Source of the DNA: CAZMGY01 sp964565945 [NCBI: uncultured bacterium]
GTDB lineage: Bacteria; GCA-001730085
DNA length: 64,000 bases
Assembly: GCA_964565945.1 (NCBI GenBank)
Contig: CAZMGY010000030.1
Span: forward strand, 1 to 64,000
Reading direction: 5' to 3'
Shown here: positions 26,749 to 34,977 of the stretch, piece by piece
Layout of the letters: each line of letters starts with the position of its first letter
Position numbering within the stretch: position 1 is the first letter of the stretch
Program-made: the position numbers and the translations under genes
Notes under the pieces: model-generated
What the model was told of the DNA's origin: nothing
Seen by the model: the letters and a program-made list of their open reading frames with translations, nothing else
The model's database searches: none

Positions 26749-29190
26749 CTACGATACACCAAAAGCAAAAGATAACTCATTTTTCTTGACACTTACCTTA
26801 AGCACATCACTAGGTTTAAAGTTCCCTTTAAGAATCTCTTCCGAAATTCGATCTTCGATGTAACGTTGAATGGCACGGCGCAAAGGTCGTGCGCCATAAA
26901 AGCTATCAAAGCCTTTTTCGATTAAAAATTCTTTAGCCTTAGGACCTACTTTAAGGCCCATACCTTTGGCCACAAGACGTTGACGAATACACTCAAGTTC
27001 AATATCGATAATTTTCTCTAAATCATTGCGATCCAATGAGTTGAACACAATCACTTCGTCCAAACGATTCAAAAACTCTGGACGAAACTTTTTCTTCATT
27101 TCTTCCAAAAGCTTATCTTTGATCATATCTTGATCTATTTTTTCTTCTTCGGCCACAACCGCATGAAACCCTAAAGAATTTTGTTGCTGAAGTGTTTCAA
27201 CACCCACATTAGATGTCATGATGATCAAAGTGTTACGAAAATCAACCCGACGCCCATAGCTGTCCGTCATATAACCTTCTTCCAAAATTTGCAATAAAAC
27301 ATTAAACATATCGGAATGAGCTTTTTCCATTTCGTCGAAAAGAATTACCGAATAAGGACGCCGTCTGACCTTCTCGGACAACTGCCCACCTTCTTCATAA
27401 CCGACATAGCCTGGAGGAGCTCCAATCAGACGCGATAGGGAAAACTTCTCCATGTATTCCGACATATCAATCGTAATCATAGCCTCATCATCGCCAAACA
27501 AAAACTTAGCCAAAGACTTAGCCAATAAAGTTTTTCCAACACCAGTGGGTCCCAAAAAAACAAACGACCCAATTGGCCTTGCAGGATTTTTCATCCCTGT
27601 GTAGGACCGACGAATGGCGTGCGAAATAGAGCCTATCGCATCCAATTGTCCCACAACCGACCCCTGCAAGGATTTTTCCATCTTCAAAAGACGCTCGGTT
27701 TCTTTCTCGGTTAAACGCGTGACCGGAATACCTGTGATTTTTGAAATCACTTCCGCCACATCCTCTACCGTCACGACCGTTTCAAGCTCATTTTTGGCAT
27801 CACGCCAATTTTGCTCGTAAGACTCCATCTTATGCAAAACATCACGTTCCTTGTCTCTCAGGGAAGCTGCAAGTTCAAAGTCTTGATTTTTGATTGCTTC
27901 TTCTTTTTCTTCATGCACACGTTCCAAATCATGTTTTAGCTCATGAAAATCTCGTGGCAGTGTGGTCACCGACAACCTCACCTTAGCTCCCGCCTCATCA
28001 ATCATGTCGATGGCCTTATCGGGCAAAAAGCGATCTGTGATATAGCGATTCGCCATACGGGCCGCCGCCACCAAAGCATCATCTGTAATTTTGGCTCGGT
28101 GATGCGCTTCGTATTTGTCGCGCAGGCCTTTAAGAATTTCAATTGTCTCCTCCACGCTGGGAGCATCGACAAAGATGGTTTGAAAACGACGCTCTAGAGC
28201 TCCATCTTTTTCGATGTATTTGCGATACTCATTCATGGTTGTAGCACCAATTACTTGAATTTCGCCACGAGACAACGAAGGCTTAAGAATATTAGCCGCA
28301 TCAATCGCCCCTTCAGCCCCACCTGCTCCTACCAAAGTGTGGATTTCATCAATGAACAAAATCACATCTTTGGCTTTACGAATTTCATCCATCACAGCCT
28401 TAATTCGTTCCTCAAATTGACCTCGATATTTCGTTCCAGCCACCATCAATGCAATATCTAAGACAACAATCCGCTTGGAACGCAAAATTTCAGGCACATG
28501 ACCATCGATAATTTTTTGAGCTAAGCCTTCAATAACAGCCGTCTTTCCAACACCAGGCTCACCTAGCAACACAGGATTATTTTTTGTCCGTCGCCCCAAA
28601 ACCTGAAGAACTCTTTCTATCTCGGATTTGCGACCAATCACAGGGTCAAGTTTACCCATGCGAGCCTCTTCCGTCAGATCTTGCCCAAAAGAATCGAGAG
28701 CGGGAGTCTTATTCTTTTTATCTTCCGCCTGAGAACTGATTTCCATGGTCAACGAGGTTCCCAAGAGCTGTACAATTTCTTTTTGAATTTGGGCTAACGA
28801 AACTCCCAGGTTATTCAAAACACTTGCGGCCACACCTTCTTCTTCTAGAAGCAAGCCCAACAGCAAGTGCTCGGTCCCAATGTAGTTATGACCAAATTTA
28901 CGCGCCTCTTCCATAGCTAGCTCTATCACACGCTTAGCCTTGGGGGTAAATTCAATTTCTTCCACGATCTCATAGTCATAATCTGTTGAAACTTTTTTCT
29001 CAATCTCTTGGCGAATGGTCTCGAAACTCAAACCTAAATTTTGCAATACAGCACCCGCAACACCTTGCCCCTCTTTGATGAGTCCCAACAAAATATGTTC
29101 TGTACCAACATAGTCATGATGAAAAATTTTAGCTTCTTCCCGAGCTAACAGCAAAACTTTACGCGCTCTTTCTGTAAAACGATCAAACAT
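26749..29190 (-). CDS. clpC: ATP-dependent Clp protease ATPase subunit ClpC
   Basis: An 813-residue Hsp100 unfoldase. It has two N-terminal Clp repeats (from MFDRFTERARKVLLLA, and about 78-145), the first AAA+ domain with GEPGVGKTAVIEG near residue 210, and a UVR motif near 430 (AIKNQDFELAASLRDKE) in the middle domain. The second AAA+ domain has GPTGVGKTLLAKS, and a C-terminal lid follows. The UVR/middle-domain architecture is that of ClpC rather than ClpA or ClpB, and ClpC is usually paired with ClpP and adaptor proteins. ATG 29190 has GAGGGGGAG just upstream. No mcsA/mcsB or ctsR neighbours are seen. Confidence 0.95.
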   Translation of the reverse strand: MFDRFTERARKVLLLAREEAKIFHHDYVGTEHILLGLIKEGQGVAGAVLQNLGLSFETIRQEIEKKVSTDYDYEIVEEIEFTPKAKRVIELAMEEARKFGHNYIGTEHLLLGLLLEEEGVAASVLNNLGVSLAQIQKEIVQLLGTSLTMEISSQAEDKKNKTPALDSFGQDLTEEARMGKLDPVIGRKSEIERVLQVLGRRTKNNPVLLGEPGVGKTAVIEGLAQKIIDGHVPEILRSKRIVVLDIALMVAGTKYRGQFEERIKAVMDEIRKAKDVILFIDEIHTLVGAGGAEGAIDAANILKPSLSRGEIQVIGATTMNEYRKYIEKDGALERRFQTIFVDAPSVEETIEILKGLRDKYEAHHRAKITDDALVAAARMANRYITDRFLPDKAIDMIDEAGAKVRLSVTTLPRDFHELKHDLERVHEEKEEAIKNQDFELAASLRDKERDVLHKMESYEQNWRDAKNELETVVTVEDVAEVISKITGIPVTRLTEKETERLLKMEKSLQGSVVGQLDAIGSISHAIRRSYTGMKNPARPIGSFVFLGPTGVGKTLLAKSLAKFLFGDDEAMITIDMSEYMEKFSLSRLIGAPPGYVGYEEGGQLSEKVRRRPYSVILFDEMEKAHSDMFNVLLQILEEGYMTDSYGRRVDFRNTLIIMTSNVGVETLQQQNSLGFHAVVAEEEKIDQDMIKDKLLEEMKKKFRPEFLNRLDEVIVFNSLDRNDLEKIIDIELECIRQRLVAKGMGLKVGPKAKEFLIEKGFDSFYGARPLRRAIQRYIEDRISEEILKGNFKPSDVLKVSVKKNELSFAFGVS

Positions 29191-29520
29191 AAACTCCCCC
29201 TCTTAATCTTACTCCTAAATGCTGTCGAATTAAATCTTCTCTTTTCATAATTCCTCTCTTCTGGTAGATACTTCCTCCTTCTCAAGCATTTGAACATGCC
29301 CAAGCTGAAGTAGAAAAAATAATTAAAATAACTTGTTTTCATCCAATTACCGCATGCTAAATTTATACCACATCCGAGCCAAATTGTAGACAACAAATCA
29401 ATTAACTCAGAAAAACTCATCAAACACGCATTTTGCAAGATTCCTAAGGAGCGATAGACCTTATAGCTCTGATCAGTTGGATGCGTTTGCCACAAAAGTT
29501 ATAAAACGTAAACCTCGCAT
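29191..29520. other. clpC upstream region
   Basis: No convincing gene. An extended -10 box (TGG then TATAAA on the minus strand, 29362-29370) could be the clpC promoter, giving a leader of about 165 nt. No CIRCE or CtsR-like operator is recognised. Confidence 0.4.
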
Positions 29521-29899
29521 CTATCGAGCTAGAAGAGTTTTATTAATTAGTTCTCTTAGTCGTTTATTCTCGGACTTAATCAAAAGAATTTTTTGATCCC
29601 TCATTCTGACTATTAAAAAACAAACTATCTCGATTTTGCTCACTCACAGATGTTGGACTTATAGTTGCCTCTTTGGTCACAACTTCGCTCGATGTCTCTT
29701 TGACTTATTCGCACAAGAGGTTAACCTCTACAAGCAAACGGTCAGCTTTGTGTTTATAAACCTTTTTGCTATGTTTTTCACGACGAAGACGATTCATAAG
29801 ACTCTCATTTTTATTATCATCCAGAAACTTCGTCTGTTTACACCCTTCTTTGCGTTACAAATCACGCACCTAATTTTTGAGCTTTTTGTCCTTGCTCAA
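29521..29899 (-). pseudogene. Decayed paralogue of the adjacent coiled-coil protein
   Basis: Immediately after the coiled-coil gene's stop, and in the same frame, coding-like sequence continues on the minus strand. It reads LSKDKKLKN, stop, VRDL, stop, RKEGCKQTKFLDD, then NRLRREKHSKKVYKHKADRL, then VNLLCE, stop, VKETSSEVVTKEA, and on to NRDSLFFNSQ. After one frameshift near 29610 it ends IKSENKRLRELINKTLLAR, stop. The opening matches LAKDKNHLMKQLSDTQKKIE of the intact neighbour if the stops at 29870-29872 and 29855-29857 were Gln codons. The third stop is at 29705-29707. All three nonsense codons are one C-to-T change from CAG or CAA. This reads as an eroded tandem duplicate. Confidence 0.55.
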
Positions 29900-29914
29900 A
29901 AGTGTTTAATATTT

Positions 29915-31270
29915 TTACGAATTGTCCCGAAATGCCTTCTGAGATAAAAACTTAATAATCGGAACTTTCGTTTCTTGTGTATTCATTTGCCTCTGATGTT
30001 TTTTACCCTTAAACATTTTGATTTCTCGCTGATAATGCTTAACCAAAACTTCAACTTGGCTTTTATTGCGTTCGAGTTCATCTATGCGAGATAGCGCCAT
30101 CTTTAGTTCGTTTTTGATCACTTCGATTTCTTGATGGGATTGCTTGTACTTTTTGTTATAAGGATCATGTTTAGGTTTGGTAGCAACACTTTTAACCTGT
30201 ATCAACTCATCTTGCAAAAATGCTCCCATCCGTTGCAACTTTTTAACCTCTTGCATCCCTTGCGCTTCATCAACTCTTTTATTTTTGCTATCTCGATACA
30301 GCTGCTTGTACTTCTCGACCTTTTCTTTAAGACTGATAATCTCATCTTCTCTCTCAGATAAGTTTTGTTCAAACTCATTCGTCAAACGGTCTTCCAGCAA
30401 ATCGATTTCACGGTTAAGCTTACGAATATGCCGATCATACCTCTTCGCTTCATTTATGTAATGAGCCACTTGATTCTTCATTTGGGTATTTAGGCGTTGC
30501 ACATGCTCCATCTTCATTTCTAAGGCTTCTTGTTTGGCTCTATTTAAGGGAGTCTTAACAACACGAGGAACTCCTTTTTCAACAACCACTTCTTTGTAAA
30601 TCACCTTAGGAGAAGACGAATTTTTGTGGGACTGACTTGCCAAGGCTTTAAGTCCTTTGTTCTCACGCAACAACTCAGCCACACGTTCTTGATAATTGGC
30701 TTGACCATGCTTTTCTTTAACCAACAATGACGCGAACTTTCTTTTCTCGCGCGCCATCTTGCTATAATTTTTTTGAAGGACTTTAAGACGGGTTTTGATC
30801 TGCTCTACATTTTGGCTAGAGTTTTTTTTTAAAGATCCCGTCGTTTTTTCAGAATACTCCTTTTGCAACTTGATGTATTTGGACTCAAGACCCTCAATTT
30901 TCTTCTGCGTGTCCGACAACTGCTTCATAAGATGATTTTTGTCTTTAGCTAAATCCGAAAGCATCTTCACTTTTTTCTGAGACTTCAAGCGATCCTTTTC
31001 TAGCTGACGAATGGTAATCGTGTACGATTGCATCTTTCGATCCAAGCGTTGAATAACCTCTTGAGACACATTTTTATTTTCTTTAAGCTCTAATAAAACC
31101 TCCTCGTCCAAGAAAGACGTAAAACCTTCTGATTGATTCCAAGTATTGAATTGCTGCTGACGCTGCTCATAGGCGAGCTCTCGAGAGGACTGATTTAACG
31201 CATCAGACGAAACAACGCCTCCCAGAGGCAAACTGAAAAAAATAAAACCTAAAATAACATTCTTTTTCAT
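29915..31270 (-). CDS. Exported coiled-coil protein
   Basis: A 451-residue protein with a signal peptide (residues 1-23, MKKNVILGFIFFSLPLGG). It is then almost entirely a charged coiled coil: repeated heptads rich in K, E, Q, R and L from about residue 65 to 430, with a break near 230-260 (KNSSSPKVIYKEVVVEKG). It probably forms a long periplasmic rod. I do not recognise the family. ATG 31270 was chosen because AAGGGAG lies about 9 nt before it; a longer frame to 31369 lacks a ribosome site and hides the signal peptide. It follows ftsQ by 82 bp, which hints at a cell-envelope or division role, but nothing proves it. A broken paralogue lies directly downstream. Confidence 0.7.
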   Translation of the reverse strand: MKKNVILGFIFFSLPLGGVVSSDALNQSSRELAYEQRQQQFNTWNQSEGFTSFLDEEVLLELKENKNVSQEVIQRLDRKMQSYTITIRQLEKDRLKSQKKVKMLSDLAKDKNHLMKQLSDTQKKIEGLESKYIKLQKEYSEKTTGSLKKNSSQNVEQIKTRLKVLQKNYSKMAREKRKFASLLVKEKHGQANYQERVAELLRENKGLKALASQSHKNSSSPKVIYKEVVVEKGVPRVVKTPLNRAKQEALEMKMEHVQRLNTQMKNQVAHYINEAKRYDRHIRKLNREIDLLEDRLTNEFEQNLSEREDEIISLKEKVEKYKQLYRDSKNKRVDEAQGMQEVKKLQRMGAFLQDELIQVKSVATKPKHDPYNKKYKQSHQEIEVIKNELKMALSRIDELERNKSQVEVLVKHYQREIKMFKGKKHQRQMNTQETKVPIIKFLSQKAFRDNS

Positions 31271-31352
31271 TGTCATACTCTCCCTTACGGATTTGACCTC
31301 AATATTTATACAAAAACTGTAAAAAAGCATATTAACAATATAATAACATGCT

Positions 31353-32168
31353 TTAGAATTTAGCGTCACGCCATTTTCTCTTGGGCCGAATAATCACCCC
31401 GCCAAAACGCAAATCAACATAACTGGCATTGTCCATCGATGTTTTCTTTTCTTGCATAATCACCGATAAACTCTCTAGCTTTTGTTGAAACTCATTACTA
31501 CCTAACTGTATTTTAACATCATCAGTCGTTGTCAAAATAATTTGCTTAATATTCCCCATATTGATTTTTTTGATTTTCAGAGCCCGAGCAACCTCCGACA
31601 CAGAAAAAGTTTTCATCACTTCCAACGCTTTCAGTATTTTGGGAGACGTCACAGGACTCCCGACTATTAGTTTTTCTTTTAAATAACGCAAGCCCGTCAC
31701 CACAGGCTTGGAACTATCTTCTTTTTTGTTCCTCACACGGACAATATAGCCCTCACGATCAATCTCATAATAATGACGCTGGTACAACAAAAGAATGTAA
31801 GGAGTCCTTTCTACGACACGAATATCCAAAGTATAAGGCAAAATGCGTCTAATTTGAACATCCTTCACATAGGGATGACGCAAAAGTCTCTGGGACATCT
31901 GCGTTATATCGACATCAAAAATATGTTGACCTCGAGAGACCTGCAAACTTTGATAAATATCATTTTGAGTCAGTCTTTTTTGCCCCTTAACTTTAATCTC
32001 TTTGAGCAAAAACATATCGGATATATAAACACGTTGATACAGCACATAACCGCCAAACCCAAGAGGAACCACAACAGCCAGCACGAGCAAAACCTTCCAA
32101 AGCATTAAAAATCGCTCTTGCCACATTCTTACATAGACATTTTTTCCAAACGATTTGCGCTTTCCCAC
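31353..32168 (-). CDS. ftsQ: Cell division protein FtsQ/DivIB
   Basis: A bitopic divisome protein. It has a basic cytoplasmic tail, one transmembrane helix (LWKVLLVLAVVVPLGFGGYV, about 23-42), then a POTRA domain (about 53-120, with VKGQKRLTQNDIYQSL) and the FtsQ beta domain to the C-terminus. I prefer the GTG at 32168, which has AGAGG at 7 nt and overlaps ddl by 40 bp. ATG 32126 lacks a ribosome site and would shorten the cytoplasmic tail. The order murB-ddl-ftsQ is a piece of the usual division and cell-wall cluster; ftsA and ftsZ do not follow. Confidence 0.88.
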   Translation of the reverse strand: MGKRKSFGKNVYVRMWQERFLMLWKVLLVLAVVVPLGFGGYVLYQRVYISDMFLLKEIKVKGQKRLTQNDIYQSLQVSRGQHIFDVDITQMSQRLLRHPYVKDVQIRRILPYTLDIRVVERTPYILLLYQRHYYEIDREGYIVRVRNKKEDSSKPVVTGLRYLKEKLIVGSPVTSPKILKALEVMKTFSVSEVARALKIKKINMGNIKQIILTTTDDVKIQLGSNEFQQKLESLSVIMQEKKTSMDNASYVDLRFGGVIIRPKRKWRDAKF

Positions 32169-33076
32169 TTTTTTTCCTCTTGATTATGTCGTTTTATAGT
32201 ATCGTCAACGATTGTAGCACAGAGCTCTTCAAAGCCTATTCCTCTGCGAGAGGCGGCCATTGGAACTAAACTTGTTTCGGTAAAACCAGGAACCGTATTC
32301 ACTTCCAAAACAACAGGAACCGCCTTAGATAAAATAAAATCAATACGAAACACCCCAGTCAAACGTGATTCTCGCAAAAGACGTTGTACCATTGCATTAA
32401 TATTTGTGCGTTCCAAAAACGTTAATTGCGGATCACACACGTAACGTGTAGCACCCTTATTATACTTGGCATAATAATCAAAAAAAGAACTCCGCGGAAT
32501 GATTTCTATCGGATCCAACACCTGACCAGCAACCACACCAACAGTCATTTCCCGCCCATCAATCTTGGGCTCCACCAAAGCTATGTGATCGTAACGAAAA
32601 GCTTCGTCCAAAGCATCCTCGTAGTCATCCACACTCTCAACCAAAGACACCCCAAAACTCGACCCTTCAGCCGAGGGTTTCACAATCCACGGTAAAGCAA
32701 AAGGAGGATACAAAGGATAAGTATTGTGAGGCCGACAACATATATACGGCGCTACAGCAACACTCGCCTCTAAAAAAAAGGCCTTGCTCAAACGTTTATC
32801 AAAAGACCAGCGACAGGTCTCCGAGTCAGAACTTGTGAAAGGAATGCCTTTTTCTTCTAATATCGCCTGGATTTGTCCATTCTCTCCAAAGCCACCATGA
32901 AGTGCGATAAACGCCAACTCACATTCTTCGGAATCAATTTCATAAATCTCTTGAAGCGCCCCATCCCATAAACAGGTTCTAAAACCAAGCGTTTCAAATG
33001 CTTTTTGGACCGCTCTTCCAGACTTTAAAGATATGTCTCGTTCGGCCGAAGCCCCCCCAGCTAACACATAAATCAT
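32129..33076 (-). CDS. ddl: D-alanine--D-alanine ligase
   Basis: An ATP-grasp ligase making the D-Ala-D-Ala end of the peptidoglycan stem. Seen are the N-terminal GGASAERDISLKSG, the ATP-binding loop WIVKPSAEGSSFGVSLV, and the metal/product site VVLEVNTVPGFTETSLVP. At 315 residues the length is normal. ATG 33076 shares one base with the murB stop (TGATG), so translation is coupled; an alternative GTG lies one codon earlier. Confidence 0.95.
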   Translation of the reverse strand: MIYVLAGGASAERDISLKSGRAVQKAFETLGFRTCLWDGALQEIYEIDSEECELAFIALHGGFGENGQIQAILEEKGIPFTSSDSETCRWSFDKRLSKAFFLEASVAVAPYICCRPHNTYPLYPPFALPWIVKPSAEGSSFGVSLVESVDDYEDALDEAFRYDHIALVEPKIDGREMTVGVVAGQVLDPIEIIPRSSFFDYYAKYNKGATRYVCDPQLTFLERTNINAMVQRLLRESRLTGVFRIDFILSKAVPVVLEVNTVPGFTETSLVPMAASRRGIGFEELCATIVDDTIKRHNQEEKKWESANRLEKMSM

Positions 33077-33972
33077 CACAAACCAACCGTCTTAATTTCT
33101 AATTCCAAAAAAACACCAAACATGCGTTCAACCCGCTCACGCACCTCTTGAATAAGATTCCAAAAATCTTTGGCACTGCCAACACCACGATTAATAAAAA
33201 AATTAGCATGCATTGGTGACACTTCTACATCACCAACAGCTAAATTTTTTAGACCAGCTTGATCAATCAACTGACTTGCATAGAGGCCTTGAGGATTTTT
33301 AAAAACACAGCCCAAAGATGCCTCCTTAAGGGGCTGTGTCTTGTAGCGATAATCCCAACACTCCTTAAGCTTAGACTGAATCAAAGCTCTCTCCGCGTTA
33401 TCAGTTCTCAAGGAAGCTTTGCATATTACACCAAATTCTTTAAGAGGACCCTTGCGATACGTAAAGGTCAGCTGCTCACCCTTTAAGGTCTTCAACTGCC
33501 CCTGTGCATCCATATAGCTAAGCTGACAAACTAAATCTCCAATAGCTTGAGATCCCGCCCCAGCGTTTCCAAAAATAGATGCCATAACATAACCTGGAAC
33601 ACCTGTTAAAAATTCGATTCCAGTGCGATTTTGTTTATGCCACAAAGCCATAAAGCGCTCCAAACGCATATCACCTTTAAAAGTTACCGAATCCTCTTCA
33701 AAGCAAACATTGGTCTCAAAATCTCTCAATAAAATCATCACTCCTGGCCAACCCTCATCGCTAAACAAAACATTCGAACCATTCCCCATCACATAGACAG
33801 GAACATCGTGACGATGGCACAACTGCAAAAGCTCCTGCAAATCTTGTTCATGACGCGGATAACAAACCGTTTCAGCCGCCCCTCCCATCTTCAAATAAGA
33901 GAGCTCCGCCAGTGAACATTGCCACACCATGCGACCCTCAAAGTTTAAAGATTGAAGATCATCTTCCCACAC
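33076..33972 (-). CDS. murB: UDP-N-acetylenolpyruvoylglucosamine reductase
   Basis: A flavoenzyme completing UDP-MurNAc. FAD-binding sequences are VMGNGSNVLFSDEGWPG and GVPGYVMASIFGNAGAGS, and the C-terminal domain has GCVFKNPQG and HANFFIN. The proton-donor position, usually Ser in a GSxF motif, is Cys (C222) here, a substitution I recall from some other MurB branches. R173 in FTYRKG is kept. I chose GTG 33972, with GAGGTG at about 6 nt. It gives 298 residues and a 14-bp overlap with rnhB. The longer frame to 34050 overlaps rnhB by 92 bp and adds sequence unlike MurB. Confidence 0.93.
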   Translation of the reverse strand: MWEDDLQSLNFEGRMVWQCSLAELSYLKMGGAAETVCYPRHEQDLQELLQLCHRHDVPVYVMGNGSNVLFSDEGWPGVMILLRDFETNVCFEEDSVTFKGDMRLERFMALWHKQNRTGIEFLTGVPGYVMASIFGNAGAGSQAIGDLVCQLSYMDAQGQLKTLKGEQLTFTYRKGPLKEFGVICKASLRTDNAERALIQSKLKECWDYRYKTQPLKEASLGCVFKNPQGLYASQLIDQAGLKNLAVGDVEVSPMHANFFINRGVGSAKDFWNLIQEVRERVERMFGVFLELEIKTVGL

Positions 33973-34624
33973 AAAGCACCTCGTTCTGAACCAAAGACTT
34001 AATCGGCTCAAAGCTTCGACGATGAATCGCACAAGCTCCCAACTGTTCAATCGCTACCCGATGCTGATCCGTACCATAACCTTTATGCTTAGAAAAACCA
34101 TAGCCAGGATAGGTTTTATCACAAGAAACCATCATTCGATCACGTGTTACCTTGGCTAACACAGATGCCGCAGCAATCGCTCGACAACTGGCATCCCCTT
34201 TCACAATAGCTTCCTGCGCTCCGTCCCAATCTTCAATAGGATTACCATCCACCAAAATATAATCAGGAAGCACCTTCAACTCCGATAAAGCTTGTTTCAT
34301 CGCAAGAAACGTTGCCTGACAAATGTTGATCGCATCGATCACTTCACAGCTCACCGAAGCAACGGTATAGGCCACAGCATGTTCACAGATATCTTCGTAG
34401 GCAGCTTCTCGACGCTTTTCGGACATTTTTTTTGAATCATTCAAGCCCTTCGGCCAATAACTTTGAGGTAGAATAACAGCAGCCGCAACCACAGACCCAG
34501 CCAAAGAACCACATCCCACTTCATCGACACCCGCAATCGAAGTAAATCCTTGCTGATAAAGCGATTCTTCTTTTCCCAATAATAGATATTTTCTTCTTTC
34601 TTCGATCAAAGACAGTGCATCCAT
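33959..34624 (-). CDS. rnhB: Ribonuclease HII
   Basis: Removes ribonucleotides embedded in DNA. The acidic active site is present: D34 and E35 in GVDEVG, an Asp in ILVDGNP and another in KVTRDRM. The usual GRG motif after the first acid pair, which recognises the RNA-DNA junction, reads GCG here (C38 for Arg), and the following PLAGP reads SLAGS. ATG 34624 gives 221 residues and has GAAGGAGGGG just upstream. A longer frame to 34726 starts upstream of the promoter and can be excluded. First gene of the rnhB-murB-ddl-ftsQ unit. Confidence 0.93.
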   Translation of the reverse strand: MDALSLIEERRKYLLLGKEESLYQQGFTSIAGVDEVGCGSLAGSVVAAAVILPQSYWPKGLNDSKKMSEKRREAAYEDICEHAVAYTVASVSCEVIDAINICQATFLAMKQALSELKVLPDYILVDGNPIEDWDGAQEAIVKGDASCRAIAAASVLAKVTRDRMMVSCDKTYPGYGFSKHKGYGTDQHRVAIEQLGACAIHRRSFEPIKSLVQNEVLCVGR

Positions 34625-34663
34625 GGCATCCCCTCCTTCACACATCCCTCCCAAGAATAGCCT

Positions 34664-34691
34664 ATTATACCTTTGAAAGAGGCCATTGCAA
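34664..34691 (-). promoter_or_regulatory. Promoter of rnhB-murB-ddl-ftsQ
   Basis: On the minus strand TTGCAA (34686-34691), 16-bp spacer, consensus TATAAT (34664-34669), giving a leader of about 33 nt. The -35 box is the inner end of the 63-bp repeat. Confidence 0.7.
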
Positions 34692-34747
34692 AATATACTA
34701 AAACCTCCCCACACACTCTCAATCATTACATTTTTCTAAAATATAAC
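34685..34747 (-). repeat. 63-bp promoter-upstream repeat, copy B
   Basis: Ungapped match to 179-241 (54 of 63 positions the same; the outer 20 bp are identical). As in copy A, it ends in the -35 box of a minus-strand promoter. Flanks share nothing. It may also influence the plus-strand promoter about 105 bp away that serves the giant gene. Confidence 0.65.
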
Positions 34748-34852
34748 AATTATTGGCATATTTTAATATAATCTATTCAATTTTTTTCGAATACCTTTAA
34801 CACTAAACTTAAGTAAATTATCCGTAACATATTAAATAAATTTAAAAAATAT

Positions 34853-34881
34853 TTGACAACATATTTGTTATCATATATATA
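34853..34881 (+). promoter_or_regulatory. Promoter of the giant exported protein
   Basis: Perfect TTGACA (34853-34858), 17-bp spacer, TATATA (34876-34881). The leader is about 90 nt and begins with a long alternating AT run forming an imperfect palindrome (34872-34897). The rest of 34748-34852 is AT-rich with no gene. Confidence 0.6.
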
Positions 34882-34977
34882 TACAGATATATATATGTAG
34901 ATAATATGTTTTTTTCGTAAACTACAAATAGTTCTGCACGACGTCGAATTATTAGGTAGTCTGAGCCAAACTGGGAA

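Noticed and set aside
29145-29495. Minus-strand frame of 116 codons across the clpC start
   Set aside because: It overlaps the first codons of clpC in another frame, has no ribosome site and an unprotein-like composition. clpC has a strong site of its own.
29855-29872. Stops at Gln positions suggesting stop-codon reassignment
   Set aside because: TAA, TAG and TGA end other intact genes here, for example uppS (TAA), clpC (TAG) and nusA (TGA). A pseudogene explains the data.
29636-29947. Plus-strand frame of 103 codons
   Set aside because: It is antisense to the decayed coiled-coil duplicate. Its Phe/Leu-rich composition is the mirror of a Lys/Glu-rich coiled coil.
34625-34726. Longer N-terminus for rnhB
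   Set aside because: It would start upstream of the consensus promoter at 34664-34691, while ATG 34624 has a near-ideal ribosome site.
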